64,000 nt of DNA from Syntrophotalea acetylenica (GTDB taxonomy: Bacteria; Desulfobacterota; Desulfuromonadia; Desulfuromonadales; Syntrophotaleaceae), in the NCBI RefSeq assembly GCF_001888165.1, contig NZ_CP015455.1:2226001-2290000 (forward strand). Reading direction: 5' to 3'. Of the stretch, positions 8,626 to 16,636 are shown in pieces. The position numbers and the translations under genes are program-made. The notes beneath the pieces are model-generated. The model saw only the letters and a program-made list of their open reading frames with translations. It had not been told where the DNA came from and did no database searches. Numbering within the stretch: position 1 is the first letter of the stretch; every line of letters begins with the position of its first letter.

Positions 8626-9642
8626 CTAACGCGTCATTTTCACATTGCTGCCAACATAGGCCGGCAATCCCCAGTTGCGCAGAATGCCGATGGCACTTTT
8701 CAACCGGGCCACATAATCCTCCCGAAGCGGCTTCTTCATATCCGCCAGAGGGTAAGCCTTGCCGAGGGTTTCGTACTTGGTCTTGCCGAGTTCGTGAAAC
8801 TGCAATACCTGCACCTGCCGGGGTGTGGACCCAAATTCACTGGCGATGAACCGGGCCGTGGCCTCAATGTTCTCATCGCTGTCGTTGTATCCGGGAATGA
8901 GGGGAACGCGGATCACCGACGGGATGCCCGAGCGCCCCAGTCTTTTCAGGTTATCCAGCACCAGCGCCAGGTCACAGCCGGTGTACGCGCGATGCTTGTC
9001 CGCGTCCATGTGCTTGATATCGGTCAGTACATATTCGGTATAGGGCAGGGCCTGAGCCACCAGATTCCATGGCACGCCAAGGGCGGTTTCGATGCAGGTA
9101 TGCACATAGGCGGCCCTGCAGGCCTTCAGCAGTTCCACCACAAAGGGCGTCTGCACGAACAGCTCGCCGCCACTAACGGTAATGCCGCCGCCGGTCTCAT
9201 CGAAAAATTCCCGATCCTTGAGCACTTCACGCATCACCTGCGCCACCGTCATGTCTTCGCCCCAGCGGGCCAGGGCATTTGCCGGACATTCATCGACGCA
9301 GGCCATGCAGCGGGTGCAGAGGCTTCGATCGATACCGGCCACCAGGCCCTCCTCGCTGATGCGAAAAATGCCTTGCGAGGTAAACGGGCAGGCATCGAGA
9401 CAATAGCCGCACTTCTCGACCCCGATACAGCGTTGCTCATAAACGGCGACCTCCGGGTTTTTGTCCCAGCTTTCGGGATTGCAGCACCACAGACAGCTCA
9501 TGGTGCAGCCTTTGAGAAACACCGAGGTCCGGGTGCCGGGGCCGTCATGAACCGTGTAACGCTGTATGCTGTACACAATGCCCCGGGCATCCATGTCCGG
9601 CTGTAGCCTGTCGACCCTGCCTGGAGCGATGTTGTCTTGCAT
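8626..9642 (-). CDS. Glycyl-radical enzyme activating enzyme (radical SAM)
   Basis: 338 residues. The radical-SAM cluster motif is CTMSCLWC (CxxxCxxC), preceded by 'VHDGPGTRTSVFLKGC' typical of PFL-activase relatives. An inserted ferredoxin domain carries two [4Fe-4S] motifs (CIGVEKCGYCLDACP and CTRCMACVDECP), which marks the class of activases serving diol, glycerol, choline and related glycyl-radical enzymes. 'GGGITVSGGE' is the SAM-binding GGE motif. The enzyme makes a 5'-deoxyadenosyl radical and takes a hydrogen from the glycine of its partner, here the protein at 10188-12725. AAGGGAG precedes the ATG. It is the last gene of the three-gene operon. Confidence 0.93.
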   Translation of the reverse strand: MQDNIAPGRVDRLQPDMDARGIVYSIQRYTVHDGPGTRTSVFLKGCTMSCLWCCNPESWDKNPEVAVYEQRCIGVEKCGYCLDACPFTSQGIFRISEEGLVAGIDRSLCTRCMACVDECPANALARWGEDMTVAQVMREVLKDREFFDETGGGITVSGGELFVQTPFVVELLKACRAAYVHTCIETALGVPWNLVAQALPYTEYVLTDIKHMDADKHRAYTGCDLALVLDNLKRLGRSGIPSVIRVPLIPGYNDSDENIEATARFIASEFGSTPRQVQVLQFHELGKTKYETLGKAYPLADMKKPLREDYVARLKSAIGILRNWGLPAYVGSNVKMTR

Positions 9643-9695
9643 CGCAAACTCCCTTCCTGTCCGTGGCTCTCCCGTGTGGATTTCGCGACGGTTGC

Positions 9696-10115
9696 TCAGC
9701 GTCCCGCGGCCACCTCGAAAGCATCGCGGCCGGCGGCTGCGATGGCCCTATCCTCTTCGGACGACCCACCGCTTACACCGATGCCTCCGGCAATACAGCC
9801 CTCGTCGGACACCGGATAACCGCCGCCGAAGATACAGATGCCACTGGCGGCCTGGCAGGTATGCACGCCAAAGAAAGGTCCGCCAGGCTGGGTATGCCGG
9901 GCCAATTCCTCCGTAGGCATGGTGGTGGCGACCGAGGTATAGGCCTTGTTCAGAGACAAAAACTGACTGATGAGCATGGCGTTGTCCATGCGGTGCTGGG
10001 CCACGAGATTGCCCCCTGCATCCACCACCGCAATGGATACCGGCACCCCCAGCTGTTCGGCTTTTTCCTGACTTGCGCTGATCATGCGCAACGCCGTCTT
10101 CAAATTCATCTTCAT
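9696..10115 (-). CDS. GlcG/HbpS-family (DUF336) protein
   Basis: 139 residues covering a single GlcG/HbpS/PduO-C-type domain: 'SIAVVDAGGNLVAQHRMDNA' near the N-terminus, 'ASGICIFGGGYPV' and 'IAGGIGVSGGSSEEDRAIA' at the C-terminus. Family members bind haem or corrinoid-related ligands or small metabolites, and often accompany diol or glycolate metabolism; no catalytic role is proven. It sits between the glycyl-radical enzyme and its activase, with 53-72 bp gaps, so it is part of the operon. AGGGGG precedes the ATG. Confidence 0.85.
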   Translation of the reverse strand: MKMNLKTALRMISASQEKAEQLGVPVSIAVVDAGGNLVAQHRMDNAMLISQFLSLNKAYTSVATTMPTEELARHTQPGGPFFGVHTCQAASGICIFGGGYPVSDEGCIAGGIGVSGGSSEEDRAIAAAGRDAFEVAAGR

Positions 10116-10187
10116 CGTATGCCCCCTGGCGATGGCCTTGATACAGGATTGCCGGGCCGGCTGTACGGCCCGGCAATCGCGCTGACA

Positions 10188-12725
10188 TCAGAATTCCAGC
10201 TCGGTTCGTTCCAGAATATCACGCTGCACGCTGGGATCCAGTTCGGTGAAAAAGGCGCTGTAGCCAGCTACGCGCACGATCAGTCCCTTGTATTTTTCCG
10301 GATGATCCATGGCATCTTCCAGCACGGAACGGCTGATGACGTTGATCTGGTTGTGCATGCCCTTGCGCTGGAAATAAACCTTCATCATGCCGATGAAGTT
10401 TTCATCCCCCGTCTCCCCGGCCAGGGTTGACGGGCTGAACTTCATGTTGAGCAGGGTGCCGTTGGAGGCGATGCCGTGATCCAGGGCGGAAACGGACTTG
10501 ACCACCGCCGTCGGCCCGGAGACGTCGTGAGAGCCACGGCTGGTGTGCACCGGAGACACGCCGTCGGCGACCGGCTCACCCGCCTTGCGGCCGTCGGGGC
10601 TGGCCTGGGTGATGGCGCCGAAAGGTACGTTGGCCGACACCGGATAGAGACCGGCCTGGAACTCCCCGCCGTGCGGTGTGGGGCGGCGTTCGAGGTGTTT
10701 GCAGTAGCACTTGGCGCCCCAGCGGGCCAGGTCGTCGACCTCTTCGTCATCGTTGCCGTAATGCGGCACCTTGGCGCTGTTGATCAGGGCATAGATGGGC
10801 TCGTAACCTTCCCAGTTCTTTTCCAGGGCATCGAGCAGGTCGGCCCCGGAGATCTTCTTGTCTTCGAACACCAGCTTTTTGATGGCGCTCAGGCCGTCGG
10901 CCACGTTGGACACGCCGACCCCCTGGGGACCGATGAAATTGTAACGCGCTCCACCGGCGGTCACGTCCTTGCCCTTGTCGATGCAATCCTCGACCAGCAG
11001 GGACAGGTAAGGCAGCGGCTTGCGCGTCTGATGCGCCACATCCATGGCGCATTCCGCCATCACCAGCCGGTCGACCCAGTACTTCATCTGCTTGTCGTAG
11101 GCCTCCCGGACCTCGTCAAAGCTGCTGAAATCCGCCAGCGATCCGGTCTGCAGGCCAAGGGTCTCGCCGGCGCCGACACATTGATCGTACATGGGGCACG
11201 CGGCGCTGCAGCCGGTGCACTTGCCGTTGTTGATGGCCAACTCCAGAACCTTGTTCATATTGAAAAACGCGGCGTCGTGCCAGCCGTATTCGCGCCCCTC
11301 GGAGTTGGGCTCCACACAGCCCAGCGCGCCGTAATCCCGCGAGTCCTCGATGGTGCGACCGCGGTTTACCATGGACGGGATGATGATTTCGTCATTGAAG
11401 AAGGACGGCATGCCCAGCCCCATTTTGGCCACCTTGGTAACCTTGATCCACCATTCGCGGGGCGAGTTGGCGTGCCAGCGGCTGGTCAGCCAGGGGGCGT
11501 TGAGGCGCACATGCGCCATGGCGTCGACGCACATGAAAGACAGTTCGTTGGTGGCGTCCTCACCTTCCGGAGTCTGCCCGCCTATGGTCAAGGAAGGCCC
11601 GCCCAGCTCCACGCCGCCGAAAGCCTTGGTAGAACCTTCGTCACGGATCTTGGTCAGCTCGCTGATCTTGATCCAGGCCCCCTCGATCAGTTCCTGGACA
11701 AAGTCCTTGGTGATTTTCCCTTCGGCCATGTCCTTGCGGAAGAAGGGATAGAGATGCTGATCGAAACGTCCCCAGTGGATGGAATGGCCATTGCCCTCGA
11801 TGGTGATAACCACGGTCAGCATCCACCACAGTTGCAGGGCCTCCCAGAAGGAACGCGGCGGGTTCTCGGCGATCCAGTCCAGGTTATCCGCCATCTGCAA
11901 AAGCTCCTGCTTGCGCTCGCCTTCAGCCGCGGGTGCCATCTGGCGCGCGAGGTTCGCATAACGGCGGCAATAGGTCATGATGCCGTCCAGGCAGATGAGC
12001 TGCGCCTGATAGAACTGAATTTTGTCCAGCACCGACGGGTCGCACGGATCCAGTTCGGACAGTTTGCTGTCGATCTTGTCCTGCAGCCCCTTCCAACCCA
12101 GTTCATAGATCTTCTCATAGCGGGCCGACGTGTGCCCCACCCCGCCAAAGAAATAGTTGCCGAGCAGGTAGATGCCCTTGCCGTAGGAACCGGTGCCTTT
12201 AAGGGCGGTTGCCGGCATCAGGGATTTGGCCAGGTCGTGCACTGTCCGATTCTTCCAGAATTCGCGGATATCCCGCAGTTGCTGCTTGGTTTCCTCGGTA
12301 ATCAGGAAACGGTCGCCGGGCCGTTTTTCGAAGGGCTTGTTGTCCATCTCCTCGACCAGCCACTCGTAGGAGAACTCCGGAAAAACCGGCGCGCAACGCG
12401 GCGGCGCCGCCATGTTGCCGGCGACCAGCTCATACTTGCCGATTTCGATGGAAACATTTTTCAACACATGGGCAAAGCACTCCGCACAGCGGATGATATG
12501 TGGCTTGTTGCTGTTTTCCTTGAACTTTTCCGTCCACAACACAGCCCGCTCGGCGGACACGCCCAGGGGCGTATCCAGAAACTGCTGCCGCCAGGCATTG
12601 ATGCGCGCAAAAGGAGACGGATTTTCCTCCAGCCCGGAGGTCCCGGTCCCGTAGTCCTTGTCATAGGGATCGTAACCTTCCAGAGTGACTTTTGCGGTTT
12701 CCTTGACTACGGATGCGTCATACAT
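10188..12725 (-). CDS. Glycyl-radical enzyme, diol-dehydratase/lyase type, substrate unassigned
   Basis: 845 residues, a full-length PFL-like glycyl-radical enzyme. The active-site loop GCVEP places the thiyl cysteine at C470 and the base at E472; GWHDAAFFN follows. The glycyl loop RVAGYSAFF puts the radical at G821. The GCVE motif groups it with glycerol/propanediol dehydratases and C-N/C-S lyases, not with pyruvate formate-lyase (which has two cysteines). An unusual cluster CTGCSAACPMYDQC (C503, C506, C510, C516) follows the active-site loop. The start at ATG 12725 has an ideal GAGGAGG site; a longer open frame to 12839 is noncoding. Context (AcoR-like activator, PocR sensor, DUF336 protein) suggests a 1,2-diol or glycerol substrate; this is inference. 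Confidence 0.9.
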   Translation of the reverse strand: MYDASVVKETAKVTLEGYDPYDKDYGTGTSGLEENPSPFARINAWRQQFLDTPLGVSAERAVLWTEKFKENSNKPHIIRCAECFAHVLKNVSIEIGKYELVAGNMAAPPRCAPVFPEFSYEWLVEEMDNKPFEKRPGDRFLITEETKQQLRDIREFWKNRTVHDLAKSLMPATALKGTGSYGKGIYLLGNYFFGGVGHTSARYEKIYELGWKGLQDKIDSKLSELDPCDPSVLDKIQFYQAQLICLDGIMTYCRRYANLARQMAPAAEGERKQELLQMADNLDWIAENPPRSFWEALQLWWMLTVVITIEGNGHSIHWGRFDQHLYPFFRKDMAEGKITKDFVQELIEGAWIKISELTKIRDEGSTKAFGGVELGGPSLTIGGQTPEGEDATNELSFMCVDAMAHVRLNAPWLTSRWHANSPREWWIKVTKVAKMGLGMPSFFNDEIIIPSMVNRGRTIEDSRDYGALGCVEPNSEGREYGWHDAAFFNMNKVLELAINNGKCTGCSAACPMYDQCVGAGETLGLQTGSLADFSSFDEVREAYDKQMKYWVDRLVMAECAMDVAHQTRKPLPYLSLLVEDCIDKGKDVTAGGARYNFIGPQGVGVSNVADGLSAIKKLVFEDKKISGADLLDALEKNWEGYEPIYALINSAKVPHYGNDDEEVDDLARWGAKCYCKHLERRPTPHGGEFQAGLYPVSANVPFGAITQASPDGRKAGEPVADGVSPVHTSRGSHDVSGPTAVVKSVSALDHGIASNGTLLNMKFSPSTLAGETGDENFIGMMKVYFQRKGMHNQINVISRSVLEDAMDHPEKYKGLIVRVAGYSAFFTELDPSVQRDILERTELEF

Positions 12726-12856
12726 AGTTACCTCCTCGTCTTGTCGACAGCTTGCAACATGCTCGATGCGGATTTTCTGCAGGGACACTCGCGCAATGAG
12801 GTTGGCCAAGCGGGGTTTGCGTCCCAACAACTCAACCAATTACTTACTTTTCAAAA

Positions 12857-12885
12857 ACCCTACCAATCAATTACTTGGTTGTCAA
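12857..12885 (-). promoter_or_regulatory. Sigma-70-type promoter of the glycyl-radical operon
   Basis: On the minus strand TTGACA (12885-12880), a 17-bp spacer and TAGGGT (12862-12857). The spacer carries the inverted repeat ACCAAGTAATTGATTGGT, and a partial copy AAGTAATTGGTTG follows downstream, so a repressor or activator may bind over the core promoter. Confidence 0.5.
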
Positions 12886-12993
12886 GCGGTCTTTTCATCG
12901 AAAACGAGGTTATATCAGCCCGTCGCTGTCACACCCTGGGCACATGGCAGAGCCACCACCGGACAACGGGTGTGTTTCACAAAAACCAACAAC

Positions 12994-13022
12994 TTGATTT
13001 GTTGTTCGATAGCGCCCATACT
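12994..13022 (+). promoter_or_regulatory. Possible sigma-70 promoter of the PocR hybrid kinase
   Basis: TTGATT, 17 bp, CATACT on the plus strand, 157 bp before the chosen start. The -35 lies inside a small inverted repeat AACAA-N9-TTGTT. It is divergent from the operon promoter at 12857-12885. Confidence 0.35.
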
Positions 13023-13178
13023 TAAGGCGTTTAAAGGCCTAAATGCCGCTTGCCTGCCACACGCCCCGAGACCACAAACGGGACACGTTCAGGCGCGCAT
13101 GGCAAGCGCAACGGCGCGAGGATTCTTTCTGAAATCCGGGCAAGCCCTAAAATGCACGCATCTTTCAGCGGAGGGCCC

Positions 13179-15239
13179 ATGCTGTACAGGTTCGAGGAAA
13201 TATTCGATATTTCCCAGATCAGGGAACTGGCCCAGCGGTTTTCCGACCTGGTGGGCATTACCGCGGCCATCATCGGAGTGGACGGCACCATCTGGGCCAA
13301 GTGCAATTGGCAGGAAATCTGCGAAAACTTCCACCGAAAACATCCCGTCACCCATCAGCGCTGTATTGAAAGCGACATCTGCCTGCCTCCCAAATATTTT
13401 AAAGACAGCCTGACCGACACCATCATCTACCGCTGTCAGAACGGTCTGATGGAAGCCGCCGCACCGATCCGGATCCAGGGCGAACACATCGCCAATCTCT
13501 ACATGGGACAATTTCTGCTGCAACCGCCCGATATCGCCTTTTTCATGCAGCAGGCGCGCGATTTCGGCTTTGACGAGACCGCGTACATCCAGGCCCTGCT
13601 GAAAGTTCCGGTGTTCTCCGAAGACAAGGTCAAATCGGTCACCGATTATTTTTCCAAGCTGGCCATCGTCATCGGCGAGATGGGCTTGAGCCAGGTGCGC
13701 CTGAACCAGGCCAACGAGCATCTGAAAAAATCGGAACAGCGGTACCGCCTGGTGGTGGAAAATTCCGCCAGCGCCATCATGGTGGTGCAGAACGACACCA
13801 TCGTGTTTGCCAACCGCAAGATCATTGACGGTTTTGGCAGCAATCAGAATATTTTCCAGTTCATTCACCCCGAGGATCAGGCCAGTTTCAGAGCTTTTCT
13901 CGACCAAACCCGGCAGGGCGCATCAGACGCCCCGCTGGAAGGCACCCGCATTGTCAACGATCCGCAAAAAACCCGGTGGGTCCAGACCAATGCCGTCGCC
14001 ATGGATTGGCAGGGCAGCCAGGCGCTGCTGCTGCACATGACCGACATCACCTCCCAGAAAGAGGCGGAAAAAGCCATGCGCAAGGCCCAGCTGGAGCTGG
14101 CCAACTCGCAGAAGATGGAGGCCATTGCCAACCTCGCCACCGGTGTCGCGCACGATTTCAACAACTTCGCGCAGATCATCGGCACCAATGTGGAGCTGCT
14201 GCTGGCCGCGGAAGATAAAACCAGCCCCATTTACGGCAAGCTCAAGGAAATCGAACTGGCCGTCATCAAAACCAGCGAGCTGACCCAGCGGCTGCTGATG
14301 TTCCGCGAAGACCAGCCCGGCTGCCGGCAGTCCGTCGACATCAACCAGCTCATCGACCAGGTCGCCCACTCCCTGCGCGCCCTGCTGCCCTCCAGCATCG
14401 ACTTCGATCTTTCCCTGCAGGCCGACTGCAAGGTCAAGGACGGCGACCCGGTCCAGCTCTTCCAGATATTCATGAACCTGCTGCTCAACGCCAAGGACGC
14501 CATGCCGGATGGCGGCACGATCCACATCGAAACCCGCAATTTCATCGCCACCCCGTCCTATGCCGCCAATCGCCCCAATCTGCGTCCCGGTGAATATATC
14601 CAGGTGCGCGTCCTCGATGAAGGACCGGGGTTGTCCGACCAGGATCTCATTCACCTGTTCGAGCCTTTCTACACCAGCAAGCAACCGGGACAGGGCACCG
14701 GCCTGGGCCTGACGACCGTTTACAACTTCGTCAAGAACCATTCAGGCCACATCACCTGCGGCAACAACGCCGAAAAAGGCGCCTGCATTTCAATCATGCT
14801 GCCAGCCACCCGTGTCGACCACCAGATCATCCGCTTTCCCATTGGCGGGCACGAAACCATCCTGCTGGTGGACGACGACCCTTACATCCTGCATCGCGGC
14901 CGGGAATATCTGCACAGCTATGGCTACACGGTTCTGGAAGCCCAGTCCGGAGAAGAGGCCTACGAAATCTATTGCCAGCGGCGGGACGACATCCGGCTGG
15001 TCATCATGGATCTCATCATGCCGGGCATGGGCGGCGAAAAATGCATCGGCGAGTTGCTGGGCATCGACCCCGATGCCAAGATACTCGTGGCCAGCGCCTA
15101 CCTGACGGAAAACTTCATCCATAACCGCGACATCAGGGATAAAATCAAGGGTTTCGTGGCCAAACCCTACATCAAGGGCCGCCTTTTGCAGGCTATTCGC
15201 AAGGCGATAACCTCGGACCAGAAACAACTGTGCCTGTAA
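13179..15239 (+). CDS. PocR-domain hybrid sensor histidine kinase with receiver
   Basis: 686 residues. Domains in order: a PocR ligand-sensing domain (about 5-170; 'FSDLVGITAAIIGVDG', 'C..NG..EAA.PI', 'IANLYMGQFLL'), a PAS domain (about 185-300), a HisKA dimerisation box with VAHDFNNF (H325), a HATPase domain ('NLLLNAKDAMPDGG', 'GQGTGLGLTTVYNFV'), and a C-terminal receiver with DDD at 564-566 and phospho-acceptor D611. PocR is known from the propanediol regulator of enteric bacteria. No output domain is present. It diverges from the glycyl-radical operon, so it probably senses that substrate or product. GGAGGG sits close before ATG 13179; an upstream ATG at 13152 lacks one. Confidence 0.88.
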   Translation: MLYRFEEIFDISQIRELAQRFSDLVGITAAIIGVDGTIWAKCNWQEICENFHRKHPVTHQRCIESDICLPPKYFKDSLTDTIIYRCQNGLMEAAAPIRIQGEHIANLYMGQFLLQPPDIAFFMQQARDFGFDETAYIQALLKVPVFSEDKVKSVTDYFSKLAIVIGEMGLSQVRLNQANEHLKKSEQRYRLVVENSASAIMVVQNDTIVFANRKIIDGFGSNQNIFQFIHPEDQASFRAFLDQTRQGASDAPLEGTRIVNDPQKTRWVQTNAVAMDWQGSQALLLHMTDITSQKEAEKAMRKAQLELANSQKMEAIANLATGVAHDFNNFAQIIGTNVELLLAAEDKTSPIYGKLKEIELAVIKTSELTQRLLMFREDQPGCRQSVDINQLIDQVAHSLRALLPSSIDFDLSLQADCKVKDGDPVQLFQIFMNLLLNAKDAMPDGGTIHIETRNFIATPSYAANRPNLRPGEYIQVRVLDEGPGLSDQDLIHLFEPFYTSKQPGQGTGLGLTTVYNFVKNHSGHITCGNNAEKGACISIMLPATRVDHQIIRFPIGGHETILLVDDDPYILHRGREYLHSYGYTVLEAQSGEEAYEIYCQRRDDIRLVIMDLIMPGMGGEKCIGELLGIDPDAKILVASAYLTENFIHNRDIRDKIKGFVAKPYIKGRLLQAIRKAITSDQKQLCL

Positions 15240-15281
15240 ACCTGCGCGCACAAGGCCGCTTGCCTTGAAGGCTAATGATCC

Positions 15282-15310
15282 TTGACGGCGAGCAATTACT
15301 TTGTTACTTT
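15282..15310 (+). promoter_or_regulatory. Possible promoter of the XRE gene
   Basis: TTGACG, 17 bp, TACTTT, lying 91 bp before the ATG. The -10 is weak. Confidence 0.3.
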
Positions 15311-15400
15311 GTTTCTAAAAGCGGCGGATTTATGCACCGGCCCTGATTTTCTGAAGCCGACGCCATACATTAATTTTTCTATCGTCTGGACGGTAGCGCT

Positions 15401-15703
15401 ATGGAAAATCTGATCGGATCGGAAATAAAAAAACGGCGGGAAGCACTGAAGATGACCCAATCGGAACTCGGGAAAGCTCTCGGGTATCGATACGGAAATT
15501 TTATCGGTTATCTCGAAAATGGCAGAGCTGCCTTCCCCCTGGAAAAATGGGAAGAATACGCCGAAGTATTGCAGATACCCAAATATGAATTCCTCGAACT
15601 CATCTTCAAGGAGAGATTTCCGGGCATGCTGGCCTATATCGATTTCCATCCTGCCAGCCAATCGGCCAAGAAGGAAGCAGAAGACAAAATCTCCAATATT
15701 TAA
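15401..15703 (+). CDS. Small XRE-family helix-turn-helix protein
   Basis: 100 residues. Residues 5-65 form a Cro/C1-type helix-turn-helix: 'GSEIKKRREALKMTQSELGK' followed by 'GNFIGYLENGRAAFPLEKW' and 'YAEVLQIPKYEF'. The last 30 residues are charged and may mediate dimerisation. It stands alone between two transcription units that point differently, so it may be autoregulated; its targets are unknown. Confidence 0.8.
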   Translation: MENLIGSEIKKRREALKMTQSELGKALGYRYGNFIGYLENGRAAFPLEKWEEYAEVLQIPKYEFLELIFKERFPGMLAYIDFHPASQSAKKEAEDKISNI

Positions 15704-15767
15704 TGCGAAGCAAGCTGCTCTTCGCTCCTGCAAACTCACCAATGGATTTCACGGCTATCTGGCCCCC

Positions 15768-15821
15768 CAAAAAAGAACCCTCGCGGACAGTCCGACCCTG
15801 ATGCCGGATTGTCCGCGAGGG
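15768..15821 (-). terminator. Strong intrinsic terminator of the GNAT gene
   Basis: On the minus strand CCCTCGCGGACAATCCGG pairs almost perfectly across a short loop with CGGACTGTCCGCGAGGG and is followed by TTCTTTTTT. It lies about 70 bp after the acetyltransferase stop. Confidence 0.85.
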
Positions 15822-15890
15822 ACATTGGCTTTCGACCTCCGGGAGACGACTTCCTTGTAGCCGCCCAGGCGGAGGCCTATCGCTGCATCA

Positions 15891-16400
15891 TTACCGCCTG
15901 CCCTTGAGCAGAGGCGGTTTGCCGGCAGATCTGAATTCCGCTTCGTAGCCGACCATGAAATTACCGGCGGCATCGTTGCGCAGGCTCAGAAAATGGGCGT
16001 TGTTTTTGTCGAAGGGGCAGATGGGCGCCTTGCAGGGTTCGAAGCCGAACCGCTTGAAAAAACGGGGCTCGCCCAGCACAAACAGAGGCTGGTTTTTGAT
16101 CGGCTCCTGCCTCAGGGCAAAGCGCAGCAGTTCCGAACCGATGCCCTGTTTCCGGAACTCGTGCATGACGGCCATGGGTCCCAGATGCAGCCCGCAGACC
16201 GCGTCACCGTGATAGGCATTGGAAAAGGCGATGTAGGCGATGACCCTGCCGGTGTGAATGCAGACCCACTCGTGGATCGGCGTGCCATGCTCGTGGAAGG
16301 CCTGCACCAGGCAACTCTCATATTCGCCGCGGGGAAAAGCCCGCCGCAACAGAGCATAGACCTTGGCACGGTTTTCCTCCGTCGGTTTGCGTATTTTCAT
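15891..16400 (-). CDS. GNAT-family N-acetyltransferase
   Basis: 169 residues, matching the compact YhbS-like GNAT fold. The acetyl-CoA pyrophosphate-binding loop is seen in 'LGPMAVMHEFRKQGIGSELL' (R/QxxGxG/A pattern: RKQGIG), with the beta-4 strand before it and 'VLGEPRFFKRFGFEP' after it, the usual YhbS ending. The acceptor substrate (small amine or protein) is unknown. It is a single-gene unit with its own terminator, convergent with the XRE gene. Confidence 0.85.
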   Translation of the reverse strand: MKIRKPTEENRAKVYALLRRAFPRGEYESCLVQAFHEHGTPIHEWVCIHTGRVIAYIAFSNAYHGDAVCGLHLGPMAVMHEFRKQGIGSELLRFALRQEPIKNQPLFVLGEPRFFKRFGFEPCKAPICPFDKNNAHFLSLRNDAAGNFMVGYEAEFRSAGKPPLLKGRR

Positions 16401-16636
16401 ATCAACCTGACTCCACTGTCATTTGAATCAACACAGCCGCAGCCGACCATCCTCCTCGGCTTCGAACGCGGCACCTTATCCGCCCGGCACGACCCCGCCC
16501 CAGCCCCATGTCGCTTTGTACGGGCGGGACAGCCCCATCAACCGCTGCCAGAAGCCCAGTTCATTTCGCGACCATTTTCGTATAATTTTTGGTATAAGAC
16601 AAGGATCTACAATTAATCGCATCCCAGGGGGAGCCT

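Noticed and set aside
10188-12725. Choline trimethylamine-lyase (cutC)
   Set aside because: The GCVE active site is shared by many lyases; no microcompartment or aldehyde and alcohol dehydrogenase genes of a cut cluster are present, so the substrate is left open.
12726-12860. Sigma-54 (-24/-12) promoter before the glycyl-radical gene
   Set aside because: The best string on the minus strand, TGGCCAACCTCATTGC, has the GG and GC one base too far apart, and this spacing is strict in the family.
10476-13025. An 849-codon open frame on the plus strand opposite the glycyl-radical gene
   Set aside because: It mirrors a GC-rich coding gene, has no recognisable domain, and the minus-strand frame carries all catalytic motifs with an ideal ribosome-binding site.
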